From NCBI GenBank assembly GCA_965243485.1, contig CBDEVP010000001.1, forward strand, positions 2,728,001 through 2,792,000: 64,000 nucleotides of DNA, given 5' to 3'. Below are positions 42,958-52,045 of this stretch, piece after piece. The stretch is from UBA7330 sp965243485. GTDB lineage: Bacteria > Bacteroidota > Bacteroidia > Cytophagales > Cyclobacteriaceae. How positions within the stretch are numbered: position 1 is the first letter of the stretch; each line of letters opens with the position of its first letter. The notes under the pieces are model-generated. The model did no database searches and was not told the origin of the DNA. It saw only the letters and a list, made by a program, of their open reading frames with translations. The position numbers were made by a program, and so were the translations under genes.

Positions 42958-44568
42958 ATGATAAAGCACTTTTCAATCATTATCATCGGTACCTTTTTTT
43001 TGATGGGATGCGGCCCAACGACACCGAAGGAGGAAACTCCTCAACGACCCAATATTCTTTTCATTATGTCAGATGATCATGCCTACCAGGCGATCAGTGC
43101 TTACTCTGATGAGTTGATCCAAACTCCAAACATTGACCGGATTGCCGATGAAGGCATGTTGTTTACGCGAGCAAGTGTCACCAATTCTATTTGTGCACCA
43201 TCCAGAGCAACCATTCTTACCGGAAAACATACCCATATCAATGGGAAGATTGACAATGTGATGCCTTTTGATACCACCCAGGTCACCTTTCCTCAGCTTT
43301 TTCAGGCTGCTGGATATGAAACTGCCATGTATGGTAAACTTCACTTTGGTAACAACCCCAAAGGAGTAGACGATTTCATGATCCTGCCTGGCCAGGGAAG
43401 CTACATCAATCCCAGATTTATTACGCCGCGTGGCGATACTACGATCACCGGATATGTGACCGATGCGATTACAGACCTGACCCTCGACTGGCTGGATAAA
43501 AAGAGGAATCCGGAAAAACCTTTTTTGCTGATGTACCTGCATAAAGCACCTCATCGTGCCTGGTGGCCAAGCCCGGAAAAGTTTGAAGAGTTTTCCAAGA
43601 TAACCTTTCCTGAGCCTGAAACACTATTCGATGATTATGAAAACAGGGGTACAGCAGCTAAGGAAGCGGAGATGACTATTTCCGATGAAATGTTGCTTAG
43701 CTATGACAACAAGGTATTGCCGGCGGCTATAGAGCGACTGGGTATTGATGACGACCCCAGAAATGTCAGATATTTCAATGGGAGTGAGTACTCACGTATC
43801 AATGAAACACAGATCAAGCTCTATCAGCCGATCCTTGATTCCATAGCCAATGAATTCACAAAGAACTGGCCAAACATGACAGATAGAGAGAAGAGGATCT
43901 GGAAATATCAGCGATATATCCAGGATTACCTGGGGTGTATTTCCTCGGTAGATGACAACGTGGGCAGGGTGCTGGATTACCTGGATGAAAGCGGCCTTGC
44001 TGAAAACACGATCGTTGTCTACACTTCGGATCAGGGCTTTTACCTGGGTGAGCATGGCTGGTTCGATAAGCGATTTATCTACAAGGAATCATTCAGGACT
44101 CCATTACTCATTCGCTGGCCAAATGTGATTAAACCCGGAATCACCAATGATGGAATGGTTCAGAATCTGGATTTTGCACAAACCTTCCTTGAGGCCGCCG
44201 GTATACAGGCTCCGGATGATATGCAGGGGAAAAGCTTCGTCTCTTTGCTCAAAGGTGACACTGCAGCCTGGGACCGAAACTCGGTTTATTATCACTACTA
44301 CGAATACCCGGGTCCTCACATGGTAAAACGTCATTATGGAGTCGTGACCAAAGACTACAAGCTGGCTCACTTCTACTATGATGTAGACCAATGGGAACTC
44401 TATGACCTGAAAGCTGATCCCCAGGAAATGAATAATGTCTATGATGATCCGACGTATGCTTCTGTCGTCGAAGAATTGAAAAATGAACTGGAAAGGTTAA
44501 GAGTAAAGTATAAGGATTCTCCGGAGCTGGATCAGAAGTATATCGATATTTATGAGAATAAAAATTGA
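42958..44568 (+). CDS. S1 sulfatase, CAPSR motif (MdsA/GlcNAc-6-sulfatase-like)
   Basis: This 536-residue secreted lipoprotein sulfatase has a signal ending FFLMGC. The catalytic Cys79 in SICAPSRATILTG is converted to formylglycine by a maturase not seen in the window. Metal ligands include Asp39-Asp40 (MSDDHAY), and the late metal site is SDQGFYLGEHGW, with Gln where Asn is common. The C-terminal block (VKRHYGVVTKDYKLAHFYY, QWELYDL) resembles the mucin-desulfating / N-acetylglucosamine-6-sulfatase group, but the PUL context suggests a sulfated L-sugar substrate. It lies between GH78 and another sulfatase (6 bp). Confidence 0.92.
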   Translation: MIKHFSIIIIGTFFLMGCGPTTPKEETPQRPNILFIMSDDHAYQAISAYSDELIQTPNIDRIADEGMLFTRASVTNSICAPSRATILTGKHTHINGKIDNVMPFDTTQVTFPQLFQAAGYETAMYGKLHFGNNPKGVDDFMILPGQGSYINPRFITPRGDTTITGYVTDAITDLTLDWLDKKRNPEKPFLLMYLHKAPHRAWWPSPEKFEEFSKITFPEPETLFDDYENRGTAAKEAEMTISDEMLLSYDNKVLPAAIERLGIDDDPRNVRYFNGSEYSRINETQIKLYQPILDSIANEFTKNWPNMTDREKRIWKYQRYIQDYLGCISSVDDNVGRVLDYLDESGLAENTIVVYTSDQGFYLGEHGWFDKRFIYKESFRTPLLIRWPNVIKPGITNDGMVQNLDFAQTFLEAAGIQAPDDMQGKSFVSLLKGDTAAWDRNSVYYHYYEYPGPHMVKRHYGVVTKDYKLAHFYYDVDQWELYDLKADPQEMNNVYDDPTYASVVEELKNELERLRVKYKDSPELDQKYIDIYENKN

Positions 44569-44574
44569 TCTGAT

Positions 44575-45990
44575 TTGCAGCATCTTGAGAAACTGACAAA
44601 ACAAATAGGATATCTGATCGCAATCAGCTGTGGCGTTTTTCTTCTGGGATGTAATGATTATAGTGAACAGCAGGAGGAAAGAGCAAAACCAAACATCATT
44701 TTCATCCTCACAGATGATCAACGCTGGGATGCGCTTGGATATTCAGGCAACCATATCATCCAAACTCCTAATATGGATCAGCTGGCACGGGAAGGTCTCT
44801 ATTTCAAAAATGCCTTTGTAACTACCCCAATTTGCCCGGTAAGTAGAGCCTCTATTCTTACAGGTTTGCACGAAAGGACACATGATTTCACGTTTGGGAA
44901 AGAGAAAGTGCTGAAGGATGTCTACATGTATGACAGCTATCCCTATTTATTGAGAAAGGCCGGATACCAGACAGGTTTTGTAGGAAAGTTTGGCGTAAAA
45001 GTGAATGAAGGCATTGAAGATTCATTGTTTGTCAAAAGCGTGAAAACCTTTTGGCCTTATTTGAAAGATGTAGATGGAGAGCAGGTACACCTTGCTGATA
45101 TCAATGGAGATCATGCCATTGACTTTATCAGGTCAAATAAAGAAGATCCGTTTTGCCTTTCAATCTCATTCTGGTCTCCCCATGCGGATGATGGTGCAGA
45201 AGAACAGTACTTCTGGCCAGCATATGTAGATAGTTTATATGCTGAAGATGAAATACCTGCTCCTGAAACCGGAAATCCTGCCTTCTTTGAGTCATTGCCA
45301 GAGTTTCTGAAAACAAGTATGAATCGGAAAAGGTGGTTTTGGCGATATGATACACCTGAGAAGTATCAAAAAATGGTTAAGGGATATTACAGGATGATCA
45401 GTACGGTGGATCATGTGGTGGGTAGAATTCAGACAGTGCTGGAGGAGGAAGGTCTTGCAAAAAACACAGTGATAATTTTCATGGGGGATAATGGATATTT
45501 CCTTGGCGAACGGGGATATGCAGGAAAGTGGACATTACATGAACATTCTATTCGGGTACCGATGATATTATATGATCCCAGGCAGTCGGAGTTGAAAAGG
45601 GGCAGGTCCTTTTCAGAACCCGTATTAAACATTGATGTTACCCCGACTATCCTTGAACTTGCAGATATAGATATTCCGCAGTCGTACCAGGGGAAAAGTC
45701 TGAAAGCCTTTTATGATCAAAGACCAGTTGAATGGAGAACAAATATTTTTTTGGAGCATAGGCTTGAAGGAAACCCACTCCTTATCAGGACAGAAGGGAT
45801 CAGAGATGACACCTGGAAATTTATTCGATATGATGACCACCCGGAATTTTTTGAGCTATACAATCACCAGGAAGATTTTAATGAGACTACAAACCTTGCA
45901 TATGATAGCGAGTATGCTGAACGGGTAAAATATTATCAAAACATGTGTGATTCTTTAGTTGCCAAATTTCTAAACGAAAGCGTGCAATAA
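44575..45990 (+). CDS. S1 sulfatase, CPVSR motif, TTG start
   Basis: This 471-residue lipoprotein sulfatase has a signal ending CGVFLLGC. There is no ATG ahead of the signal and an in-frame TGA (the upstream gene's stop) lies 6 bp before, so TTG at 44575 is the only sensible start. The formylglycine motif is ICPVSRASILTG (Cys87), with Val at the third position where Pro or Ala is classical. Metal ligands: TDDQRWD near residue 47 and MGDNGYFLGERGY. The closing YDDHPEFFELYNHQEDF is usual for S1 enzymes. It probably removes sulfate from the same glycan as its neighbours. Confidence 0.9.
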   Translation: MQHLEKLTKQIGYLIAISCGVFLLGCNDYSEQQEERAKPNIIFILTDDQRWDALGYSGNHIIQTPNMDQLAREGLYFKNAFVTTPICPVSRASILTGLHERTHDFTFGKEKVLKDVYMYDSYPYLLRKAGYQTGFVGKFGVKVNEGIEDSLFVKSVKTFWPYLKDVDGEQVHLADINGDHAIDFIRSNKEDPFCLSISFWSPHADDGAEEQYFWPAYVDSLYAEDEIPAPETGNPAFFESLPEFLKTSMNRKRWFWRYDTPEKYQKMVKGYYRMISTVDHVVGRIQTVLEEEGLAKNTVIIFMGDNGYFLGERGYAGKWTLHEHSIRVPMILYDPRQSELKRGRSFSEPVLNIDVTPTILELADIDIPQSYQGKSLKAFYDQRPVEWRTNIFLEHRLEGNPLLIRTEGIRDDTWKFIRYDDHPEFFELYNHQEDFNETTNLAYDSEYAERVKYYQNMCDSLVAKFLNESVQ

Positions 45991-46001
45991 AGCCTGCAGA
46001 T

Positions 46002-47753
46002 ATGAAGGAGACCCTTTTTGCTTTTTTATTAATTTTTTTGATCGGTGTCTTGCCGGTTGAAGCGGAGGTGGAACCAGCCCATATCTTTCATCACAACATG
46101 GTATTGCAACGTGACAAACCTGTAAGAATATGGGGCGCCGCAGATCCTAAAGAAAAAATAACCGTTCAGTTTTCAGGTCAGGTAAAATCAACAATTACCA
46201 GTAAGCAGGGAGACTGGTATTTATACCTTGATATCTTAACAGCCAGTGCCGAACCGGCGGAATTGAAAATCACGGGCAAAAATGATTCGGTCATCTTCAA
46301 AAATGTATTGGTGGGAGACCTGTGGATACTTGGTGGCCAGAGTAACATGGAGTTTGATTTGGCCAGGATTTTCCATGGCGATGTTGAGATCCTGTCGGCC
46401 AACTTTCCTCAAATCCGTCTGATGACCATTCCCAGCTCTGCCAATCAAAAGCCGAAAGAGGACTTTGATCGCATCAACGAATATGATGCCTGGTATGACC
46501 GGTATGATGAAAAGGGGTACTGGTTTGTCTGTTCACCATCATCAGTCCCCACATTTTCTGCCCTGGGATACATTTTTGGAAGAAGGCTACACATGGTCAC
46601 CCAGGTTCCCATTGGATTGATTGATGTATCCATGGGTGGGACCACGGTCGAGGCATGGATTTCGCCAGAGACTCTTGGCAACATGCCTGAAAATGATTCC
46701 CTCCTGCTACAGTGGAATGAAAAAGTAGCAACTTATGATCCGGAGGAAAGTCTCAGGATGAGGATCGAAAACTGGGAAAGAAGAAGTGCAGCCAGAAAAG
46801 AACAGGGCCTGGAAATCAACTCTAAACCAACCGAACCGGCCCCCGATCCGGCTTATGATCGCAATTTTCCCGGATCGTCATATACCGGGATGCTGGCACC
46901 TGTCAAGGGGCTTACAGTAAAGGGCGTCATCTTTCACCAGGGATATAACAACGCATTAAGCGATGCCCGACCCAGGCAATATGCACTGAATTTCAAAGCC
47001 CTCATCGATGATTGGAGAACTGCATTTCTGGATGACAATCTTCCTTTTGGTATCATCGAATTAAGTGCGGGGGGTGAACCGCAAACACTGGACAATTACC
47101 AAGAAAGCATGATAGATCCGGCTCCATTTATCAGGGAAGCCCAGTTCAAGGCTTATCTGGATCGCTTAAACACAGGTTTCATTTGCTCCTATGATCAACA
47201 GGTAAATTGGTACCATCCGCAGAAGAAATTATTAGTAGGAGAAAGAATTGCCAGGTGGGCATTGGCTACCCAATATGGTAATAATGTTAGTTGGCAACCG
47301 GCTATGGTCACCAATGTTGAAAGATTGGTAGATCGTATCATCATAACATTTGATCGGGAACTAAAAGCCTCTGATGACCGTCCATTTGAAGGCTTTGCCA
47401 TTGCTGGACCGGACCGCCATTTTTTCCCGGCAGAGGCAGCATATGTTGAGATTGACAATACCGGTGGACGACCAGTCCATGATAAAACCAGAATAGTAAT
47501 TTGGAATGATCAATGTAAGGATCCACTGGAGGTTCGATATGCCTGGGCCAGAAACCCTCTTGGAAACCTGATCAATCTGGAAAGCCGGACCATTCCGGTG
47601 CCTTCATTTCGGACGGATTCATGGAGTTACCCCGAAGCTCCTTATTCTCCCGAAGCTTTTGAGGCTCACAGATCAAAGATCAGGACTCTCAGGGAAGAGG
47701 CAAAAGCACTCGTCCAAATCAGACAGGAATCAACGGAGCAAGATGAAAAGTAA
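46002..47753 (+). CDS. SASA-domain (sialate O-acetylesterase-like) carbohydrate esterase
   Basis: This 583-residue protein has a signal peptide (MKETLFAFLLIFLIGVLPVEA). It belongs to the SASA/DUF303 esterase group: a small beta domain (HNMVLQRDKPVRIWG), the Ser-nucleophile block WILGGQSNMEF (Ser114), MGGTTVEAW, GVIFHQGYNNA and the His block WYHPQKKLLVGERIA (His near 404). The Asp normally two residues before that His is missing (NWYH), so the triad may be altered. In a glycan locus it should remove acetyl groups from the polysaccharide, not from sialic acid. The next gene starts 11 bp before its stop. Confidence 0.87.
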   Translation: MKETLFAFLLIFLIGVLPVEAEVEPAHIFHHNMVLQRDKPVRIWGAADPKEKITVQFSGQVKSTITSKQGDWYLYLDILTASAEPAELKITGKNDSVIFKNVLVGDLWILGGQSNMEFDLARIFHGDVEILSANFPQIRLMTIPSSANQKPKEDFDRINEYDAWYDRYDEKGYWFVCSPSSVPTFSALGYIFGRRLHMVTQVPIGLIDVSMGGTTVEAWISPETLGNMPENDSLLLQWNEKVATYDPEESLRMRIENWERRSAARKEQGLEINSKPTEPAPDPAYDRNFPGSSYTGMLAPVKGLTVKGVIFHQGYNNALSDARPRQYALNFKALIDDWRTAFLDDNLPFGIIELSAGGEPQTLDNYQESMIDPAPFIREAQFKAYLDRLNTGFICSYDQQVNWYHPQKKLLVGERIARWALATQYGNNVSWQPAMVTNVERLVDRIIITFDRELKASDDRPFEGFAIAGPDRHFFPAEAAYVEIDNTGGRPVHDKTRIVIWNDQCKDPLEVRYAWARNPLGNLINLESRTIPVPSFRTDSWSYPEAPYSPEAFEAHRSKIRTLREEAKALVQIRQESTEQDEK

Positions 47754-49179
47754 AAGAGTTTTTAGACAACAAATATTCGTTGGGTTGATGGTCATCCAGC
47801 TAGGTGGTTGTGGACTTTTTACCGAGCAAAAACCAAATATACTCATCATCTATACCGACGACCAGGGCACCTTAGATGCAGCCAGCTTTGGTGCGCAGGA
47901 TTTGTACACCCCGAATATCGACCTGCTAAGCAATACAGGCATCCGCTTCACACAGGCCTATGCACACACGGTTTGCTGTCCCAGCAGGGCGGCGCTGCTG
48001 ACAGGTCGTCATCCTCAGCGATCAGGTATTAATGACTGGACACAAAATGACGCGCATGCTACGGAAAAAGGGATCAACATGCCGCTCAGCGAGGTCACCA
48101 TCGCAGAAATATTGAAGGAGAATGGTTACAGAACGGGGATTTTCGGGAAGTGGCACCTTGGGGCAGCATTGGAAAATGGTCCGCTGGAACAGGGCTTTGA
48201 TGAGTTCTTTGGATTCAGGGGTGGATTTATCGACAACTACGTTCACTACTTTTTACATGGGATGGGATTTCACGATCTGTGGGAAAATAAAGACGAGATA
48301 TATCAAAGGGATCAATATTTCCCTTCGCTCATGACAGAAGAAGCCCTGAGGTTTATTGATAGAAATAAGGAACAGCCCTTTTTTTTGTATACAGCCTTTA
48401 ATCTGCCGCATTACCCGGAGCAACCTGATTCTACCTTCATGTCCTACGTAGAAGGTCTCGACGAACCAAGAAGATCTTATGCTACCGCTATAGCAACCGT
48501 AGATGATAAGATCGGTCAACTGATTGAAAGACTTGAGGTGAACGATATCAGAGATAAAACCGTCATCTTTTTCATGAGTGATAATGGTCATTCTACAGAG
48601 GAAACTTTCATCAGGGTAGATAATCACAATAGTGGCTTACCAAAAGGGCTGAATTATTGCGCCAATGGAGGGGGTGGTTTTACAGGAAAGTGGAGAGGAG
48701 CTAAAAGCAGTTTTCTTGAGGGTGGAGTACGCGTACCCACGATTATCAGCTACCCCGGTCATTTTCCGGAAGGTGCAGTACGGGATCAAATCGTTTCCTG
48801 CATGGATTTTCTGCCTACCATTTGTGAACTGACCGGAAGCAGAATGCCGGACACCCTGGATGGATACAGCCTGCTGCCCATCATTGAGTCGGAGGGGGAG
48901 TCGTCACAGCATGAAACCTTATTTTTTGAATGGAGGGGTCAGTGGGCTGTACGACAGGGGAAATGGAAACTTATCGTAAATGGAAGAGATACCACCGGTA
49001 AGTTCTCATCACATCTTGAAAAAGAGGAAAAGATGGAATCGCCTTATCTGGCGAACCTGGAGGATGAAAATCCCGAAGAAAAGAATTATGCTGAGGAGTA
49101 TCCCGAAGTTGTAGAACGACTCACCAGCCTGTACAATGCCTGGTGGGCTGAGGTACAACCCAATACAAATGATATATAA
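47743..49179 (+). CDS. S1 sulfatase, CCPSR motif
   Basis: This 478-residue lipoprotein sulfatase, started at 47743 (MKSKRVFRQQIFVGLMV), leaves a signal ending IQLGGC; the longer frame from 47659 would lie inside the esterase gene. The motif TVCCPSRAALLTG gives Cys78 as the formylglycine precursor. Metal ligands: YTDDQG near residue 38 and MSDNGH. FGKWHLG and GFDEFFGFRGG are standard S1 landmarks, and the CANGGGGFTGKWRGAKSSFLEGG... region marks the arylsulfatase-type group. The esterase overlap suggests translational coupling. GH106 follows by 6 bp. Confidence 0.92.
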   Translation: MKSKRVFRQQIFVGLMVIQLGGCGLFTEQKPNILIIYTDDQGTLDAASFGAQDLYTPNIDLLSNTGIRFTQAYAHTVCCPSRAALLTGRHPQRSGINDWTQNDAHATEKGINMPLSEVTIAEILKENGYRTGIFGKWHLGAALENGPLEQGFDEFFGFRGGFIDNYVHYFLHGMGFHDLWENKDEIYQRDQYFPSLMTEEALRFIDRNKEQPFFLYTAFNLPHYPEQPDSTFMSYVEGLDEPRRSYATAIATVDDKIGQLIERLEVNDIRDKTVIFFMSDNGHSTEETFIRVDNHNSGLPKGLNYCANGGGGFTGKWRGAKSSFLEGGVRVPTIISYPGHFPEGAVRDQIVSCMDFLPTICELTGSRMPDTLDGYSLLPIIESEGESSQHETLFFEWRGQWAVRQGKWKLIVNGRDTTGKFSSHLEKEEKMESPYLANLEDENPEEKNYAEEYPEVVERLTSLYNAWWAEVQPNTNDI

Positions 49180-49185
49180 CAAAAT

Positions 49186-52038
49186 ATGACAGTGATGATC
49201 AAAACAAGGATTTCGAATCTCTGGAAGTGGTCAGTGACCATGCTGATTGCTGGAACATCAGTGAGTTGTGGAGATCATCAGGCAGCTGTTGATCATCAAC
49301 TTGAAGAGGGTTTTAAAGATCCTGCGATAGAATACCGGCCCATGGCGCTCTGGCCCTGGCTCAATGGGTTTGTGGATACCACCAGGCTCGTTTACGAGTT
49401 GGAGGAGATGAAAGACAAAGGCATGCGGGGAGCACTGATCTGGGACATAGGGGCATTGATTGACCCCAACAAAGAAATACCAGAAGGCCCTGCTTTTTTG
49501 GGTGAGGGATCTTTGGAATACATTTCCCTCGCTCTAAAAACTACAGATCGACTCGGTCTGGACCTGGGGATGGTGGCAGCCAGCAGCTGGAATTCCGGTG
49601 GACCCTGGATTGATTCCGCTGAGGCCAGCATGCAGTTGTTGCACACCAGTCAGATTGTCGAGGGCCCTGCAACTAAAGTAATAAAAATTATGAAGCCGCA
49701 GGCAAATCCAAGGAGCGGAGCCAGCAGACACGTTCATTTAACTACATTGGCTGTACCATATACCCAGGAAAAGAAAATTGAAGCTTCAGGAGCAAGATTT
49801 ATACTGAACGAATTCACAACTTCAGAGGGTGTGATTACCTGGGAAGTACCGGATGGAAAATGGGAAGTGCTGTCCTTTTTCATGTCCAATACCGGTCAAA
49901 ACCTGGTGGTTCCCAGCCCGAATTCTACCGGCCTGATCATAGACCATCTAAGCAAAAAGGCTACTCGGATACACATAGATAGCATGTTGTCAAGGCTTGA
50001 TCCGATCAGTACGGAGGAGCGTCATCTTAGGTTTCTGATGCTGGATAGCTACGAGGTATGGCCGATGCAGGACTGGTCGCCGGAACTGATCAATACCTTT
50101 CAGGAGCAATATGATTACGACCCAATTCCACTGCTACCCATACTAAAAGGATATACAAGTGGGGACACCATTTTCGATGAACGCTTCCGCGGTGATTATC
50201 AACGCATTGTCAGTGATATGATGATTGAAAATCATTATGCCTACGCAAAAAGCATTGCCAATCAGCATGGTATCCAAATGATCAGTGAAGCCGGACACGG
50301 TGGTTATGCTCGGGTTGACCCGCTCAAGGGACTAGGGCATTCTGATATACCCATGGGAGAATTCTGGAACAGGCAGCGCCACTGGGTCACGAAAGAAGCT
50401 GCAAGTGCAGCGCACATCTATGGCAGAGAGATCGTAGCTTCAGAATCGCTTACCGGTTGGAACCACTGGCAACATGGACCGTCTGATTTCAAACAGCTGA
50501 TAGACATTGCATTCTGTGAAGGGCTCAATCAGATCGTCTTTCACACTTTCACCCATAATCCTGAAATTGCTGGAAAACCCGGATTTGTCTATCATGCAGG
50601 TGAGCATGTGAACGTAAATGCTACCTGGTGGCCCATGGCCAGGCCTTTTATGGATTATATTGCCAGGAGCTCATACCTGCTCAGACAGGGAAATTTTGTA
50701 GCCGATGCCTGTCTCTACTATGGTGATCAGGCTCCTAATCTCGTACCTGCATCAACCATTGACCCAAACATAGCTCCCATTTTTAGTGATGATAAATGCC
50801 TTCACTGCGGAAGACCTAAACCGGTGGATCCCGGGAAGGTAAAAGGATATGACTACGATTACATGAATGCTGAGGTGATCATCAATGACATGCAGGTGGT
50901 TGATGGAATCCTTAAGCTGCCTTCTGGTCAGGCTTACAGGGTCATGCAGATACCCGACAGACCTGATATTTCAGTAGAGGTTCTTCGGAAACTTAAAGAA
51001 CTGGTTGCCGAAGGTGCTGTCATACTAGGTAGAAAACCCGAAAGATCAGGCTCCCTGAAAAATTATCCCGAATGTGATGAAGAAGTCAAGTCGATTGCAG
51101 ATGAAATGTGGGGCGGTATAGACGGCTCGAAGGTCCATGTGAATGAATATGGAAAAGGAAAGGTCTTTTCAGGAATTTCCCTAAAGGAAGTGTTGAACGA
51201 ACTGAATATTGAGCCAGACTTCCGTACAGAACATACAAATGATCACATCAGGTATATTCATCGAAGGACAGACCATGAAGACATCTATTTGGTCGCAAAC
51301 AGCAATACGACTCAGGAAAGTATCTCATGTACTTTTCGGGTAGATGAAGATCTGATCCCTGAAATCTGGGATGCTGTCAGTGGGGAAATTCAGAGAGAGG
51401 TCAATTATAGCCCTGTAGAAGGTGGCATCAATTTGGATCTTGTATTAGATCCTTATGGATCAAGCTTTGTCGTTTTTCGGCATCGATCAGGTAGCGATGA
51501 TGAGAGCTCTGCTAGCCGGGATCTCCAGTTTGGTTATGATCAGGACAGATCAATTGCAAAAGTGGATTTGAGCTCAGGATGGGATGTAAGTTTTGATCCG
51601 GTGATGGGTGGCCCGAAATCCTATCAAATGGGTTCGCTTATAAGTTGGCCGGAAAGTCCTAATGATGGGGTCCGGTATTATTCCGGATCTGCTACCTATT
51701 CAAAGACCTTTGAAATTGAAGAAGATATTTTGACAGATGGATCAAGGGTATTGGTGGACTTTGAAAATATCCAGGAAATAGCAAGAGTCTTAGCGAATAA
51801 TAAAGAATGTGGCATTGTCTGGACGCCTCCCTATACATTAGATATTACTGATGAGATCCAGCCGGGCGAAAATACTATTCGAATACAAGTCATCAATACG
51901 TGGAATAACAGGATCGTTGGAGATCTGGTCCGGAATACGAATTATACAAGTACAAATGCAGTCAATAAGTTTAACAAGGACAGTGAACTCTTGCCATCAG
52001 GCCTGATCGGTGATATCAATTTATTAATTAAGAAATGA
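49186..52038 (+). CDS. GH106 alpha-L-rhamnosidase, lipoprotein
   Basis: This 950-residue protein matches GH106, a family of alpha-L-rhamnosidases first defined in Sphingomonas and in Bacteroides pectin loci. It has a lipoprotein signal ending GTSVSC. Family landmarks: MRGALIWDIGALIDPN, DLGMVAASSWNSGGPW, LRFLMLDSYEVWPMQDW, EAGHGGYARVDPLKGLG, ASESLTGWNHWQHGPSDFK and GLNQIVFHTFTHNPEIAG, with a C-terminal beta domain (WDVSFDPVMGG, LVDFENIQEIARVLANNKE). It complements GH78: two rhamnosidase families usually mean differently linked or substituted rhamnose. It lies 7 bp upstream of GH127. Confidence 0.92.
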   Translation: MTVMIKTRISNLWKWSVTMLIAGTSVSCGDHQAAVDHQLEEGFKDPAIEYRPMALWPWLNGFVDTTRLVYELEEMKDKGMRGALIWDIGALIDPNKEIPEGPAFLGEGSLEYISLALKTTDRLGLDLGMVAASSWNSGGPWIDSAEASMQLLHTSQIVEGPATKVIKIMKPQANPRSGASRHVHLTTLAVPYTQEKKIEASGARFILNEFTTSEGVITWEVPDGKWEVLSFFMSNTGQNLVVPSPNSTGLIIDHLSKKATRIHIDSMLSRLDPISTEERHLRFLMLDSYEVWPMQDWSPELINTFQEQYDYDPIPLLPILKGYTSGDTIFDERFRGDYQRIVSDMMIENHYAYAKSIANQHGIQMISEAGHGGYARVDPLKGLGHSDIPMGEFWNRQRHWVTKEAASAAHIYGREIVASESLTGWNHWQHGPSDFKQLIDIAFCEGLNQIVFHTFTHNPEIAGKPGFVYHAGEHVNVNATWWPMARPFMDYIARSSYLLRQGNFVADACLYYGDQAPNLVPASTIDPNIAPIFSDDKCLHCGRPKPVDPGKVKGYDYDYMNAEVIINDMQVVDGILKLPSGQAYRVMQIPDRPDISVEVLRKLKELVAEGAVILGRKPERSGSLKNYPECDEEVKSIADEMWGGIDGSKVHVNEYGKGKVFSGISLKEVLNELNIEPDFRTEHTNDHIRYIHRRTDHEDIYLVANSNTTQESISCTFRVDEDLIPEIWDAVSGEIQREVNYSPVEGGINLDLVLDPYGSSFVVFRHRSGSDDESSASRDLQFGYDQDRSIAKVDLSSGWDVSFDPVMGGPKSYQMGSLISWPESPNDGVRYYSGSATYSKTFEIEEDILTDGSRVLVDFENIQEIARVLANNKECGIVWTPPYTLDITDEIQPGENTIRIQVINTWNNRIVGDLVRNTNYTSTNAVNKFNKDSELLPSGLIGDINLLIKK

Positions 52039-52045
52039 GAGATTT

